Positions 1-9,413 are shown, counted from the first letter of the stretch. The stretch is DNA of 64,000 nucleotides from Bacteroidales bacterium (GCA_031276035.1 JAISNV010000034.1:62001-126000); one strand, 5' to 3'. Translations and numbers: made by a program. Notes: generated by a model from the letters alone, not told the origin.

Positions 1-1899
1 TTTGATTTGTTTCTTAGTAAATTCATCCATTTTAGGATCATCAGCACAAGCCAAATGTGAAAAAATTGATGCGACTTTTACAAGATTTTTATTTTGTTTG
101 ATTTTTTGAATGAGCTCCTCTACTTCATCTTCGGAAAATCCGAGTCTGTGCATTCCGGTATCAATTTTTAAATGAATTTTATATGGTAAATTTTCGTTAC
201 CACTATTTTTTAATTCAACACAAATCTGCTCAAAACGTCTAAAACTATAAACTTCCGGCTCAAGTTGATATGCTATCATCTGACGAAGAGCGTTTGTTTC
301 CGGATTCATAATCAAGATCGGATGAGTTATCCCTGCTTCACGAAGTTGAATTCCTTCATCTACAAAAGCTACTGCGATATAATCAACATTGTTTGCCTGC
401 ATCAAATCTGCAATTTCAACACTTCCTGCACCATATGAAAAAGCCTTCACAATAGTCAATATTTTTGTTTGAGGTTTAAGCTGGTTTTTAAACTTATCCA
501 AATTGTGTTTTATAGTCTCCATATTAACTTCCAGAACAGTTTCATGTTCTTGTTGTTGAAGCATATTGCTCAGATTTTCAAGTTGAAAATTTCTTGCACC
601 TTTAATCAAAATCGCTTCATTAGAAAATCTTAATGAGTTAATTTTTTTAAAAAATTCTTTTGTGTTTTTAAATGTTTCTATCTTCTTATTAAAAAGATAT
701 CTATACGTTTTTAACGTTTCACCTATTAAAATTGCTCTGTCAATCGGCTTATTATTAATAATATCAGCAACTTGTAAATATATCTGGTATTCAATTGCTT
801 CATCTTTTATAGGAGCAAAATCTGAAATAATTATTGTTTTCTTATTAAATCTACTCTGTTGCACAAGAGTATCAATTGCTATTGCAAAAGAATTAATATC
901 CAAACTATAACTATCATTCAGAATAATGCAATTATTCAATCCCTTTTTTATCTCAAGCCTCATTTCAACCTGTGCCAATGCAGCAATTTGCTTTTTAAAA
1001 TCATTTGGATCATAACCTAAGACTTTTAAAACAGTAATACAATGACCGAGATTTTCTAGAGATGCTTCATTTTTAAATTCATTCGGAAGTTTTACATCTT
1101 TAAGAAATCTTACAATTTCTTTCATCTTCCATGTTATTAAGAGTTTATCCGGATAACACCTGTCTATCATTTGTAATAATTCTTCATCATCGGCTCTAAA
1201 AATTATTTTTTTCGATTCCTGAAAGAGCTGAATCTTTTCTTTAATTATATCTTTTTTGTTTTCGAAATTTTCCGAATGTGCCTGTCCTATATTCGTTAAG
1301 ATTCCTATTTCCGGAGAAATTACGGAATTTAATTTTTCCATTTCATGATGTTGCGAAATTCCGGCTTCAATTATTCCTATGTCGCTGTCTCTTTCCATTT
1401 TGAGAATAGAAAGCGGTACGCCTATCTGGGAGTTATAGCTTTTCGGACTTCTAGATATTTTAAGTTTCGGAGACAATAATTGCCATAACCATTCCTTAAC
1501 GATCGTTTTTCCATTGCTTCCCGTAATTCCAATAATCGGATAAGTCAGTGATTTTCTATAATTTGTCGCCAATTGCTGTAAAGCGGTAACAGTATTATTT
1601 ACCAAAATTAAATTACAATTTCCGAAATCAGTTTTTTCACTCATTGCTTTATTAAGAGTAATAAAATCAATAGAGGAAATTAAAAAATTGCGTACACCTT
1701 TTGTCACAAGTTCGGGAATATAATTATGACCGTTGTTTCTTTCCGTTTTAATTGCAACAAAGAGGACATTCTTTGTTTTGCCGATTTGCCTGCTGTCAAT
1801 TAAAATTTCAGTAACGATTTGTTCTTCTTTCGATGAAGAAATAAGTTTTCCCGAAGTTATTTTCAAGATTTCTTCAATTGTAAATGAGGCACTATTCAT
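1..1899 (-). CDS. Bifunctional MurF / alanine racemase fusion (3' end outside window)
   Basis: Reading the minus strand from the ATG at 1899 gives an open frame of 633 codons that continues past the left edge. Residues about 1-450 match MurF, which adds D-Ala-D-Ala to UDP-MurNAc-tripeptide in the cytoplasm; the ATP-binding loop GITGSNGKT lies at about 124-132. The following part matches alanine racemase (PLP enzyme making D-Ala): the PLP-lysine segment reads VKAFSYGAGS and a downstream segment reads KIDTGMHRLGF. VKAFSYG in place of the common VKANAYG is, from general knowledge, usual in Bacteroidota MurF-Alr fusions. The fusion joins D-Ala production to its use in cell-wall precursor synthesis. 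It is divergent from hflX with 46 bp between the start codons. The C-terminal catalytic tyrosine region of Alr is not in the window. Confidence 0.93.
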   Translation of the reverse strand, partial: MNSASFTIEEILKITSGKLISSSKEEQIVTEILIDSRQIGKTKNVLFVAIKTERNNGHNYIPELVTKGVRNFLISSIDFITLNKAMSEKTDFGNCNLILVNNTVTALQQLATNYRKSLTYPIIGITGSNGKTIVKEWLWQLLSPKLKISRSPKSYNSQIGVPLSILKMERDSDIGIIEAGISQHHEMEKLNSVISPEIGILTNIGQAHSENFENKKDIIKEKIQLFQESKKIIFRADDEELLQMIDRCYPDKLLITWKMKEIVRFLKDVKLPNEFKNEASLENLGHCITVLKVLGYDPNDFKKQIAALAQVEMRLEIKKGLNNCIILNDSYSLDINSFAIAIDTLVQQSRFNKKTIIISDFAPIKDEAIEYQIYLQVADIINNKPIDRAILIGETLKTYRYLFNKKIETFKNTKEFFKKINSLRFSNEAILIKGARNFQLENLSNMLQQQEHETVLEVNMETIKHNLDKFKNQLKPQTKILTIVKAFSYGAGSVEIADLMQANNVDYIAVAFVDEGIQLREAGITHPILIMNPETNALRQMIAYQLEPEVYSFRRFEQICVELKNSGNENLPYKIHLKIDTGMHRLGFSEDEVEELIQKIKQNKNLVKVASIFSHLACADDPKMDEFTKKQIK

Positions 1900-1945
1900 A
1901 CAAAGTCAAATATTTTGATTTAATTTGCAAAATAAAAAAATTTTT

Positions 1946-3130
1946 ATGATAGAAACAACACCTTTAATTGAAACCGGAATTCTTGTTGCGGTCATTCCGC
2001 AAAAAAATACTTTTGCAGAAGTCAAAGAATATCTCGATGAATTATCTTTTTTATACGAAACGGCTGGCGGACAAGAAATTGGAAGAGTGTATCAAAAAGT
2101 TGAATTTCCTAATCCGAAAACCTATGTCGGTAAAGGAAAATTGGAAGAAATTAAAAATCTTTGTATTGAAAAAGAAGCAAATACTGTTGTTTTTGACGAT
2201 GAACTAAGTCCTTCGCAACTAAGAAATCTTGAAGACTTTTTGAAATGTAAAATTTTAGACAGGACAAGTTTAATATTAGATATTTTTGCTAAAAATGCAC
2301 ATACGGCTCATTCAAAAGTTCAGGTTGAGCTTGCACAATGTCAATATATGTTGCCCCGATTGACCGGTTTATGGACTCACTTGGAACGTCAGCGTGGCGG
2401 TATCGGAATGCGTGGGCCGGGTGAAACAGAAATTGAAACCGATAGGCGTATTATCCGAAATAAAATTTCTCAATATAAAGAGGAATTAAAGAAAATCGAT
2501 ATGCAGAAATCAATTCAACGGGGAAATCGTGGAACAATGAAACGTATAGCCTTGGTTGGATATACAAACGTAGGGAAGTCAACAATTTTGAATTTACTTG
2601 CAGGTACCAATGTTCTTGCCGAAAACAAACTTTTCGCAACTTTAGATACTACAGTCAGAAAGATTGTCATAAACAGTCAGCCTTATCTTATTTCGGATAC
2701 CGTCGGATTTATCAGAAAATTACCAACAACTCTTATTGAGTCTTTCAAATCTACACTTGATGAAACACGCGAAGCGGATCTGCTTCTCCACGTTGTTGAT
2801 ATTTCGCATCCTAATTATGAACAGCAAATTGAAGTTGTAAAAAATACTTTGATGGAAATAGGTGCGGCAGATAAACCTGTGATTTATGTATTTAACAAGA
2901 TTGATGCGTTGAAAGAAGCAGAAAAACCCGATGTACCGGATTATCCCGAATTACTAGACTTAGAAAGTGGAGAGAATGTGGAAGTTATAGAGCAAGAAAA
3001 GGATACCCATTCTCTAGAATATTTAAAAAAACTATGGATTGGAAAGAAAAATACTCCTTCGGTTTTCATTTCGGCAAAAAATAAGGAAAATATTAACGAG
3101 TTGAAAGAAGCAATTGTGAAAGTCTTGTGA
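1946..3130 (+). CDS. hflX: GTPase HflX
   Basis: 394-residue ribosome-associated GTPase that, in studied bacteria, splits stalled or heat-damaged ribosomes. Visible: the HflX N-terminal domain, the family segment GGIGMRGPGETEIE (about 151-164), G1 GYTNVGKST (205-213), G3 DTVGF (251-255), G4 NKID and G5 SAK. Between G4 and G5 there is an acidic insert of about 50 residues that also carries one copy of the ACTTTCTAAGT word (reverse strand). An in-frame TTG at 1925 would add seven residues, but the ATG at 1946 is preferred because TTG is rarer and the family starts near here. No Shine-Dalgarno sequence is seen, as is usual in this phylum. Confidence 0.95.
   Translation: MIETTPLIETGILVAVIPQKNTFAEVKEYLDELSFLYETAGGQEIGRVYQKVEFPNPKTYVGKGKLEEIKNLCIEKEANTVVFDDELSPSQLRNLEDFLKCKILDRTSLILDIFAKNAHTAHSKVQVELAQCQYMLPRLTGLWTHLERQRGGIGMRGPGETEIETDRRIIRNKISQYKEELKKIDMQKSIQRGNRGTMKRIALVGYTNVGKSTILNLLAGTNVLAENKLFATLDTTVRKIVINSQPYLISDTVGFIRKLPTTLIESFKSTLDETREADLLLHVVDISHPNYEQQIEVVKNTLMEIGAADKPVIYVFNKIDALKEAEKPDVPDYPELLDLESGENVEVIEQEKDTHSLEYLKKLWIGKKNTPSVFISAKNKENINELKEAIVKVL
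2958..2968 (-). repeat. Interspersed palindrome copy (in hflX)
   Basis: ACTTTCTAAGT on the minus strand, followed by CTA. In frame within hflX, read as LDLES. Confidence 0.8.
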
Positions 3131-3208
3131 TTTTGGAGGAAATTTCATTTTTATAGTTTATCAGGGATAAAACTAATAAAATGTATTCTTAATAAAATTG
3201 TTTTTTAT

Positions 3209-3219
3209 ACTTTCTAAGT
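3209..3219 (+). repeat. Interspersed palindrome copy
   Basis: ACTTTCTAAGT followed by TTA, between convergent hflX and the 3.3-kb gene. Confidence 0.8.
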
Positions 3220-3259
3220 TTAATGCTATTTATACGGAATAAATAACAATTAATAATGA

Positions 3260-3274
3260 AGACTTTCTAAGTCT
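3260..3274 (+). repeat. Interspersed palindrome copy, full 15 bases
   Basis: AGACTTTCTAAGTCT, 10 bp before the end of the 3.3-kb gene; direct orientation with the copy at 3209. Confidence 0.85.
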
Positions 3275-3283
3275 AGGGAAAAA

Positions 3284-3784
3284 TTAAAAAGTCAATACAA
3301 ATCCTATTCCGTTTGATGTCATTCCTAATTCCATACCAATAACAGGTTTTTCTATTTCTTCTAATGTATTATTGTAAATACTTACACCTTTATTTACATT
3401 TTTGCCAGCAGTAGTAACAAAAGGAATAGTAAATCCAATAAATCCGATACATGTACCAAATAATATCCATGTTATTTTTTCCATCCCAAAAATTAAATTG
3501 CCCAAACCATAACCTAAACAAAACCCTCCTATAGATGCAAAAACATTTGCCGTAATATTCAGTTTTTTTGCTTTTATTATGTATTTGTATGCTTCTTGAT
3601 TATTAACCGTTATCCCTAACATTTGATTTATTGACAAGTGTATATTGTTTTGATAATATAAAGATTTGTTTTTATTCTGAATTATTGTTATCGGTTTTGC
3701 CTCGGGTTGATAAACAATTACCTCTTGACTTTTGCAATTAATTGCTGTCAGTATTATTACAGCTAATAATAACAGTTTTTGCAT
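3284..3784 (-). CDS. Hypothetical membrane or exported protein, 166 aa
   Basis: Not recognised as a named family. The N-terminus is a hydrophobic signal-like stretch ending near Cys17 (TAINC), so it may be a lipoprotein, but Asn just before the cysteine is poor for a lipobox. The middle holds two glycine-rich hydrophobic segments (about residues 85-105 and 108-130) that look like a helical hairpin in the membrane. It lies 21 bp downstream of the GSCFA gene on the same strand and converges with hflX. It may be the last gene of the relA-GSCFA operon. Function unknown. Confidence 0.6.
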   Translation of the reverse strand: MQKLLLLAVIILTAINCKSQEVIVYQPEAKPITIIQNKNKSLYYQNNIHLSINQMLGITVNNQEAYKYIIKAKKLNITANVFASIGGFCLGYGLGNLIFGMEKITWILFGTCIGFIGFTIPFVTTAGKNVNKGVSIYNNTLEEIEKPVIGMELGMTSNGIGFVLTF

Positions 3785-3805
3785 TATTACTACGTTTAAT
3801 ATATA

Positions 3806-4753
3806 TTAAATAAATTCATTTCTCATCTTCGCAACTTTATTCCGTTGTTGTTCAATATATTCTTGATATTTTATATATTCAATTCCTTCCGACTTTTCAA
3901 CCCTGTGTTGTAATGCTTTATTTAATTTTTCAATTTCTTTTATCAATTCATAAGAAGATTCGTTAATATAATTCTCTTTGAATTTTTTCCAAATATAATC
4001 AATCGCCACATTATTAAGATGTAACATATCCTCCGAATAAAATCTGTAATCACGTAAATCATCCATAATAATTTCATAAGCAGGAAAATAAAATACATCT
4101 TCATTAGAGCTGCAAACTTCATCTACTGCAATAATTAATGTCGATTTACTTCTTTGATTTTCAACAGCTCCATTTTTCCAATGTCTGATCGGACTAATAG
4201 TCAAAATAATTTGTAAATCTTCTTTTAAGTTTCGAATATAATTTATGATTCTGTTTAATGATTCAACAGTTTCATCTAAACTTAATCTTCTTTGATAAAA
4301 TTGATTTGAGGGGAATTTGTGACAGTTACCTACAGGATAATCATTATCTATATTAAAATATACTATTGATGTTCCAAGAGTTAGAAAAATATAATCAGCA
4401 TTACAAATAAAATCATGGGCTTCGAGTATTGATGAATTAATTTTCATTAAACTTCGTGCTGCTTCAAAATCGGAAAATATTCCATGATGATTAAAACTTA
4501 ACCATTTATCATTAAAAAAAACTAAATCATTATGTTTGTATTGTTTTTCTTCGGAAATTTCCTTAATCATCGTTTCAATCGAATACGGATTATATAAAAT
4601 TCCATACGGATTAACAAGCGTATTAAATTGAAGTTGCGTCAAAATATTTCCGATATTTTCACTGAAGCAGGAGCCTATCAATAAAATATTGTCGTTATAT
4701 GAAATATTTAATTTTTTATCAATTGGAAATGTTGTTCGAAATTCATTTGTCAT
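3806..4753 (-). CDS. GSCFA domain protein
   Basis: 315 residues. Near the N-terminus the segment LLIGSCFSENIG carries the motif that names the GSCFA family (Pfam PF08885), a group with an SGNH-hydrolase-like fold common in Bacteroidota; its substrate is not established. A later segment near the C-terminus, FYSEDMLHLNNVAIDYIW, has the Asp and His expected for the second half of an SGNH-type active site (inference). Its ATG overlaps the relA stop by 4 bp, so it is translationally coupled to the (p)ppGpp synthetase. The C-terminal 40 residues are charged and probably helical. Confidence 0.85.
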   Translation of the reverse strand: MTNEFRTTFPIDKKLNISYNDNILLIGSCFSENIGNILTQLQFNTLVNPYGILYNPYSIETMIKEISEEKQYKHNDLVFFNDKWLSFNHHGIFSDFEAARSLMKINSSILEAHDFICNADYIFLTLGTSIVYFNIDNDYPVGNCHKFPSNQFYQRRLSLDETVESLNRIINYIRNLKEDLQIILTISPIRHWKNGAVENQRSKSTLIIAVDEVCSSNEDVFYFPAYEIIMDDLRDYRFYSEDMLHLNNVAIDYIWKKFKENYINESSYELIKEIEKLNKALQHRVEKSEGIEYIKYQEYIEQQRNKVAKMRNEFI

Positions 4754-6675
4754 ATGTTTAATTGATTTTTTGCATTAAACCATTTCAATTCAAGTATTTT
4801 ATATGAGTACCTCGAATATAAATAAGCTGCATTCGGGCATTTTCTGTTATGAATTTTAATGTCGGCATTTTGAGAAATAAATCCGAAAACCTCATCACCC
4901 GGATTTACTTCACAACAACCCGCAAAAACGCCTTTAACTCTTGTTTCATCTTCAACCATAACAAGATACATGTTATGCGCAGATTTACTTTTAGTCTGAA
5001 TTGTTTCTTTCTTTCCCTCGGACAGCTCCTTCATATTGTCGAGAAACCTTTTAACTTTTTGAGGACTAAGTCTCTCAGTCGCAATATCATGATATAAATC
5101 ATTTCCAAATTTATAATCGAAATAATTTATAATTTCATTAATTACCTCAACAAAATCATATTTCCAATTCTTTATCTTTCTTTTAAGAATATCTTTTCCA
5201 AGCTCAACAAGTCGTTCATATTCTTCATTTAATGATTTTCTTATTTGATATTTTGCCTTAGTTGTTGTTGCTATCTTTAACCATTCAACTGTAGGTTTCT
5301 GGGTTTTTAACGTCCGAATAAAAATTGTATCACCATTTTGAAGCTTATAGGCCTTATCAACATTTTTATTGTTGATTATGCCGCCAACACATTTATTTCC
5401 TATTTCGGAATGAATTTCATAAGCAAAATCAAGTAAAGTTGCACCGGCATTGAATCTTTTAATTTGTTTATTCGGCGTAAAAACAAAAATTTCATCAATT
5501 AAGGATTCCGGTTTCATATTTTCGAGGATTTCCGCAAGAGCAAGCTTATCATTTTCAAGAACTTCTCTGATATCCTCCAGCCATTTCTCCAAAGAGGTTG
5601 TTTTGGTTTTATCTTTATAAGACCAATGTGCTGCGGGACCATATTCAGCAACTTTATCCATTCTCTTCGATCTGATTTGAACTTCAACCCAAGTGCTGTT
5701 TTTACTTTGTACCGTTGTATGAAGAGATTCATATCCATTTTCTCGAGGAATGCTTATCCAGTCTCGCGTGCGAGAAACCATAGGAGTATAAACATCTGTT
5801 ATTGCAGCGTAAATCTGCCAACATAAAAGTTTTTCATCATTAAAATCAGAATCAAAAACAATTCTAATAGCATAAATATCATGTATATTTTCAATTGAAA
5901 TATTCTGATTATTAATCTTTTTCCAAATAGAAAAGGGTGATTTTATCCTACTCTTTATTTCAAAAGGAATATTAATTTCTTTTAGTAAATCTTCTATCGG
6001 CTTAATAAAATCCGACAAAAAGTTTTTATCCTTTTCAATTATCTCATCAAGCTTGTTCTTAATTTCTTCATAATCAACCTTATTAGTATGCTTAAATGAT
6101 CTCGTACTTAATTCCGTATAAATATTATACAAACCCATTCTATGTGCCAGCGGAGCATAAAGATACATTGCTTCAATACTAATTTTCTTTTGATAATCAT
6201 TATTAAAACAAATTATCTCACGCATAGTAATAAGCCTGTCTATCAATACTATCATCACAACTCTAATATCAACGGAAACGTTAATTAAAAGTTTTCTGAA
6301 ATATTCGGCTTTCGCTTCTACATCAATAAAATCGAGCTCGGTTATTTTTTGAATATTTTTGATAAACCCGATTGTCTCCGAAGACAATCTTTTTAAAAGA
6401 CTGTGATTCTGATAATCTTCAGGAATTTGATTTCGCGCCAACAGAGTAGCAATAACAGAGTCAATATCAAGGTTTAATTCTCTAAGAACAATTATTGTTA
6501 CTTTCAGATTATGTTGGTATATATTGAACCCATCTAATATATGCGGAGTCACTACATTACTTAGCTTTTCTTCGGCATAATCATTTATCTCTAATAAAAG
6601 ATTATAATCACTTTCGGAAAAACGTGCTTTTCCTTCACTAAACAATATTTCTTTAAGCTCAGTTAATGACTTCAT
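4750..6675 (-). CDS. relA: RelA-type (p)ppGpp synthetase with degenerate hydrolase domain
   Basis: 641 residues of the RelA/SpoT family, which makes the stringent-response alarmone from ATP and GTP/GDP. In the N-terminal HD-type domain the catalytic His-Asp dyad is missing: where active enzymes read LLHD, this one reads LLAR (residues 78-81), and the later DRLHN segment reads DRLIT (146-150). Hydrolysis is therefore probably lost. The synthetase looks intact: SRIKSPFSIWKK (242-253), HDIYAIRI with Asp266, NGYESLHT (313-320) and VEVQIRS with Glu332. A TGS domain (about 395-455) and a Cys-Cys zinc-finger-like region (AGCCEVNPGD) follow. The protein then stops early, without the C-terminal ACT domain of most long RSH proteins. 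Confidence 0.93.
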   Translation of the reverse strand: MKSLTELKEILFSEGKARFSESDYNLLLEINDYAEEKLSNVVTPHILDGFNIYQHNLKVTIIVLRELNLDIDSVIATLLARNQIPEDYQNHSLLKRLSSETIGFIKNIQKITELDFIDVEAKAEYFRKLLINVSVDIRVVMIVLIDRLITMREIICFNNDYQKKISIEAMYLYAPLAHRMGLYNIYTELSTRSFKHTNKVDYEEIKNKLDEIIEKDKNFLSDFIKPIEDLLKEINIPFEIKSRIKSPFSIWKKINNQNISIENIHDIYAIRIVFDSDFNDEKLLCWQIYAAITDVYTPMVSRTRDWISIPRENGYESLHTTVQSKNSTWVEVQIRSKRMDKVAEYGPAAHWSYKDKTKTTSLEKWLEDIREVLENDKLALAEILENMKPESLIDEIFVFTPNKQIKRFNAGATLLDFAYEIHSEIGNKCVGGIINNKNVDKAYKLQNGDTIFIRTLKTQKPTVEWLKIATTTKAKYQIRKSLNEEYERLVELGKDILKRKIKNWKYDFVEVINEIINYFDYKFGNDLYHDIATERLSPQKVKRFLDNMKELSEGKKETIQTKSKSAHNMYLVMVEDETRVKGVFAGCCEVNPGDEVFGFISQNADIKIHNRKCPNAAYLYSRYSYKILELKWFNAKNQLNI

Positions 6676-6697
6676 GAAAATAATTTGTTGATAAATA

Positions 6698-6712
6698 AGA
6701 CTTTCTAAGTCT
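6698..6712 (+). repeat. Interspersed palindrome copy, left half of inverted pair
   Basis: AGACTTTCTAAGTCT in the glnS-relA gap; paired head to head with the copy at 6728. Confidence 0.88.
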
Positions 6713-6727
6713 AGAGAATTTTGTTAA

Positions 6728-6738
6728 ACTTAGAAAGT
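6728..6738 (-). repeat. Interspersed palindrome copy, right half of inverted pair
   Basis: ACTTAGAAAGT on the plus strand; perfect 11-bp complement of 6700-6710, so the pair can form a larger hairpin. Confidence 0.88.
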
Positions 6739-6765
6739 ATCATTCATTTTAAATTCAATATTACT

Positions 6766-8448
6766 CTAAGAATTTTTCTTAGACCAAGTATCTTTCAATC
6801 CGACAGTTTTATTAAAAATCAGATTTTCATTATCAGCATATTTATCCAAACAAAAATATCCTAATCTTTGGAACTGATATCCGATTCCTTTTTTTGCATT
6901 TGCTAAAGACGGTTCCAACTTACAATTATTTTTTACTGTAATAGATTCCGGATTTAAAAATTCAAGATAATCGATGTCCTTATGACCATCCGGGTTAGGA
7001 TCGTTGAATAATCTGTCATAAATTCTAACTTCAGCATTTATAGCATGTTTAGCCGAAACCCAATGTAAAGTTCCTTTAACTTTCCTATTCGACTGAGGTG
7101 CACCGCTACGAGTTTCGGAATCATAATCACAATGAATTGCAATAATTTTTCCTTTTGAATCTTTTTTTACTGAAGTGCATTTAATGATATAAGCACTTTT
7201 TAGACGAACTTCGTTTCCAGGACTTAGTCTGAAGAATTTTTTGGGAGGATCTTCCATAAAGTCTTCTCTTTCGATGTAAAGTTCATTACTAAAGGGAATG
7301 TTTCTTGTTCCCGCATTAGGATCTTCAGGATTGTTTTCCGTTGAGAAATATTCAGTTTTTCCTTCCGGATAATTATCTATTATCAGTTTAACCGGATCTA
7401 TGACAGCCATAACACGCGGAGCTTTTTTATTAAGATCCTCACGAATCATAAACTCAAGCAATTCCATCTCTATAACGTTTTCCCTTTTTGCAATTCCTAC
7501 TTTTTCATGAAAAGTGCGAATTGATTCAGGCGTATAACCCCTTCTTCGTAAACCTGAAATGGTTGGCATTCGGGGATCATCCCAACTATCAACATAATTT
7601 TTCTTAACAAGCTCCAGAAGTTTACGTTTACTCATGACCGTATAACTCAAGTTAAAACGTGCGAATTCGCGTTGTTTATTACGGATTTTTCCGGGAGTAT
7701 AAACCTGATCCAAGAACCAATCGTAAAGCGGTCTATGTACTTCAAACTCAAGAGTACATAATGAATGAGTAATTCCTTCTATATAATCGCTCTGGCCATG
7801 TGCCCAATCATACATGGGATATATGCACCATTTGTTACCGGTTCTATTATGCTTAACATGCATTATTCTATACATAATTGGATCTCGCATATGCATGTTG
7901 GGCGATTTCATGTCAATCTTTGCTCTCAAAACTTTTTCACCATCATTAAATTCACCCGTTTTCATTCTTCTAAATAAATCCAGATTTTCTTCAACAGATC
8001 TGTTTCTGTACGGACTTTCAATTCCCGGTTCTGTTGGCGTTGTACGTTGTTGATTAATAATCTCTGCAGATTGGTCATCAACATAAGCTTTTCCATTTTT
8101 TATCAACAACTCAGCCCAATCATACAATTGATCAAAATAATCAGAAGCATAATATTCTCTATCCTCCCAGTCGAAACCAAGCCATTTAATATCTTCTTTT
8201 ATAGATTCTACATATTCTTCTTCTTCCTTTGAAGGATTGGTATCATCAAATCTTAAATTTGTTTTGCCCTTATATTTTTTAGCAAGTCCGAAGTTAAGGC
8301 AAATAGCTTTAGCATGGCCAATATGGAGGTAGCCATTAGGTTCCGGTGGAAATCTGGTAAGTATTGTATTATTATATTCCGGTTTTTGTAAATCTTCTTC
8401 GATAATTTGTTCTAAGAAATTCAGCGGTTTATGTTCGTTGTTTTCCAT
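6766..8448 (-). CDS. glnS: Glutaminyl-tRNA synthetase
   Basis: 560-residue class I aminoacyl-tRNA synthetase charging tRNA-Gln in the cytoplasm. Visible: [15 protein letters not shown] (residues about 34-47, the HIGH motif), the KMSKS-loop equivalent [11 protein letters not shown], and the C-terminal anticodon-binding barrel typical of GlnS ([18 protein letters not shown]). Length fits the bacterial family. GlnS is patchily distributed in bacteria and present in many Bacteroidota. A TATCTTTG promoter lies 24 bp upstream. The 90-bp gap to the downstream relA start holds two inverted copies of the interspersed palindrome. Confidence 0.97.
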   Translation of the reverse strand: MENNEHKPLNFLEQIIEEDLQKPEYNNTILTRFPPEPNGYLHIGHAKAICLNFGLAKKYKGKTNLRFDDTNPSKEEEEYVESIKEDIKWLGFDWEDREYYASDYFDQLYDWAELLIKNGKAYVDDQSAEIINQQRTTPTEPGIESPYRNRSVEENLDLFRRMKTGEFNDGEKVLRAKIDMKSPNMHMRDPIMYRIMHVKHNRTGNKWCIYPMYDWAHGQSDYIEGITHSLCTLEFEVHRPLYDWFLDQVYTPGKIRNKQREFARFNLSYTVMSKRKLLELVKKNYVDSWDDPRMPTISGLRRRGYTPESIRTFHEKVGIAKRENVIEMELLEFMIREDLNKKAPRVMAVIDPVKLIIDNYPEGKTEYFSTENNPEDPNAGTRNIPFSNELYIEREDFMEDPPKKFFRLSPGNEVRLKSAYIIKCTSVKKDSKGKIIAIHCDYDSETRSGAPQSNRKVKGTLHWVSAKHAINAEVRIYDRLFNDPNPDGHKDIDYLEFLNPESITVKNNCKLEPSLANAKKGIGYQFQRLGYFCLDKYADNENLIFNKTVGLKDTWSKKNS

Positions 8449-8471
8449 ATATATAAAATTTAATACAAATG

Positions 8472-8479
8472 CAAAGATA
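8472..8479 (-). promoter_or_regulatory. -7 element of glnS
   Basis: TATCTTTG on the minus strand, 23 bp before the glnS ATG. Confidence 0.7.
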
Positions 8480-8486
8480 GAAAACT

Positions 8487-8521
8487 ATTAAAAATTAAAA
8501 ATTAAAAATTAAAAATTAAAA
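8487..8521. repeat. Tandem repeat, five units of ATTAAAA
   Basis: Five consecutive 7-base ATTAAAA units just upstream of the glnS promoter element; likely slippage-prone. Confidence 0.85.
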
Positions 8522-8602
8522 TGACTATTTTGATAACAAGGGAATTAAAAAGAAACTCTAATGTTTTACAGAATCTTCAAGTTTATATATTTTTATTCTC
8601 CT

Positions 8603-8617
8603 AGACTTAGAAAGTCT
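8603..8617 (-). repeat. Interspersed palindrome copy, full 15 bases
   Basis: AGACTTAGAAAGTCT on the plus strand, 14 bp beyond the stop of the YgjP-like gene. Confidence 0.85.
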
Positions 8618-8630
8618 TAAAAAATCTATA

Positions 8631-9341
8631 TTATAAAATATGATATTCTTTTAATTCTTTTATTAAGTTTTTCTCCTGTCCCAGACAATAATAATCAACT
8701 AACTTATGGAATTCTTTACTATGGTTTTTATGAACTGTATGACAAAGTTCATGAATTATTACATAATCTATTAGATTTTCCGGCAACATTACTAGATATT
8801 TACTCAAGTTAATATTATTTTTTCCGGAGCAACTCCCCCATCGTGTTTTCGCACTTGTTATTTTTACGGAATTATATTCTAACTTTACTTCCAGAGAAAT
8901 TTCTCTAATTCTATCTAATAAATAATTATTTGCAACAACAGATAATAATTTATCCAAACATTTTCTAATCTGTTCCTGTGATGAGGTTTTATTAATATCT
9001 ATATGCTCAGGAAAAGTTATTGTCATTTCCGTCATATTTTCAACCTTAAAACTAATGATATTTTTTTGTTCATTTTGAGAAATAATATTCAAACTTACTT
9101 TATCATTGTATTGTTTTAATCCATATAAATAAACTGTTTTTTTGCTAAGTCTGCTTTTAGAATTTATAATCCAATTTTTTTTTGATAAAACAAATTTTTC
9201 AGCTTGCTTTATAGTTCCAAACAGCGGAATCGTAACATGTATCTCTTCACGCGAATTTACTTTGATGCGATAGCTTCTTGCTTTGTTGTTTTTTTTATAT
9301 AAAACACTACCTATTTCAGGATAATTTCTCTCCTCCATCAT
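8631..9341 (-). CDS. YgjP-like zinc metallopeptidase (DUF45)
   Basis: 236 residues. The C-terminal third contains VIIHELCHTVHKNHSKEFH: an HExxH zinc motif (HELCH) followed by a conserved NHSxxFH, the pattern of the YgjP/DUF45 (PF01863) family. Also visible is TRWGSCSGKNNINLS, the other family hallmark. It is expected to be a cytosolic metallopeptidase; its substrate is unknown. Tandem ATGs occur at 9341 and 9338. The TACTTTTG element starts only 6 bp upstream of the first ATG, so the mRNA should be leaderless or nearly so. It is divergent from glyS. Confidence 0.87.
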   Translation of the reverse strand: MMEERNYPEIGSVLYKKNNKARSYRIKVNSREEIHVTIPLFGTIKQAEKFVLSKKNWIINSKSRLSKKTVYLYGLKQYNDKVSLNIISQNEQKNIISFKVENMTEMTITFPEHIDINKTSSQEQIRKCLDKLLSVVANNYLLDRIREISLEVKLEYNSVKITSAKTRWGSCSGKNNINLSKYLVMLPENLIDYVIIHELCHTVHKNHSKEFHKLVDYYCLGQEKNLIKELKEYHIL

Positions 9342-9346
9342 GAAAG

Positions 9347-9354
9347 CAAAAGTA
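9347..9354 (-). promoter_or_regulatory. -7 element of the YgjP-like gene
   Basis: TACTTTTG on the minus strand, only 5 bp from the ATG at 9341, implying a leaderless or nearly leaderless transcript. Confidence 0.65.
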
Positions 9355-9402
9355 ATAAATTTTTATGTTTGAAAAATTATTTGAAACTTACAGATTGTTT
9401 TT

Positions 9403-9413
9403 ACTTTCTAAGT
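9403..9413 (+). repeat. Interspersed palindrome copy
   Basis: ACTTTCTAAGT followed by CTT (the one copy without purine at the last position), in the divergent region before glyS. Confidence 0.8.

Noticed and set aside
662-1918. Plus-strand open frames opposite the MurF-Alr gene
   Set aside because: They are antisense shadows of the minus-strand frame that matches MurF-Alr throughout.
3260-3274. Palindrome copy acting as a rho-independent terminator
   Set aside because: No T run follows on either strand here or at most other copies, and copies inside genes cannot terminate; real terminators in the window look different.
8487-8521. ATTAAAA tandem array as a CRISPR or phase-variable switch
   Set aside because: No spacers and units are 7 bp of low complexity; possible length variation upstream of glnS is not supported by anything more.
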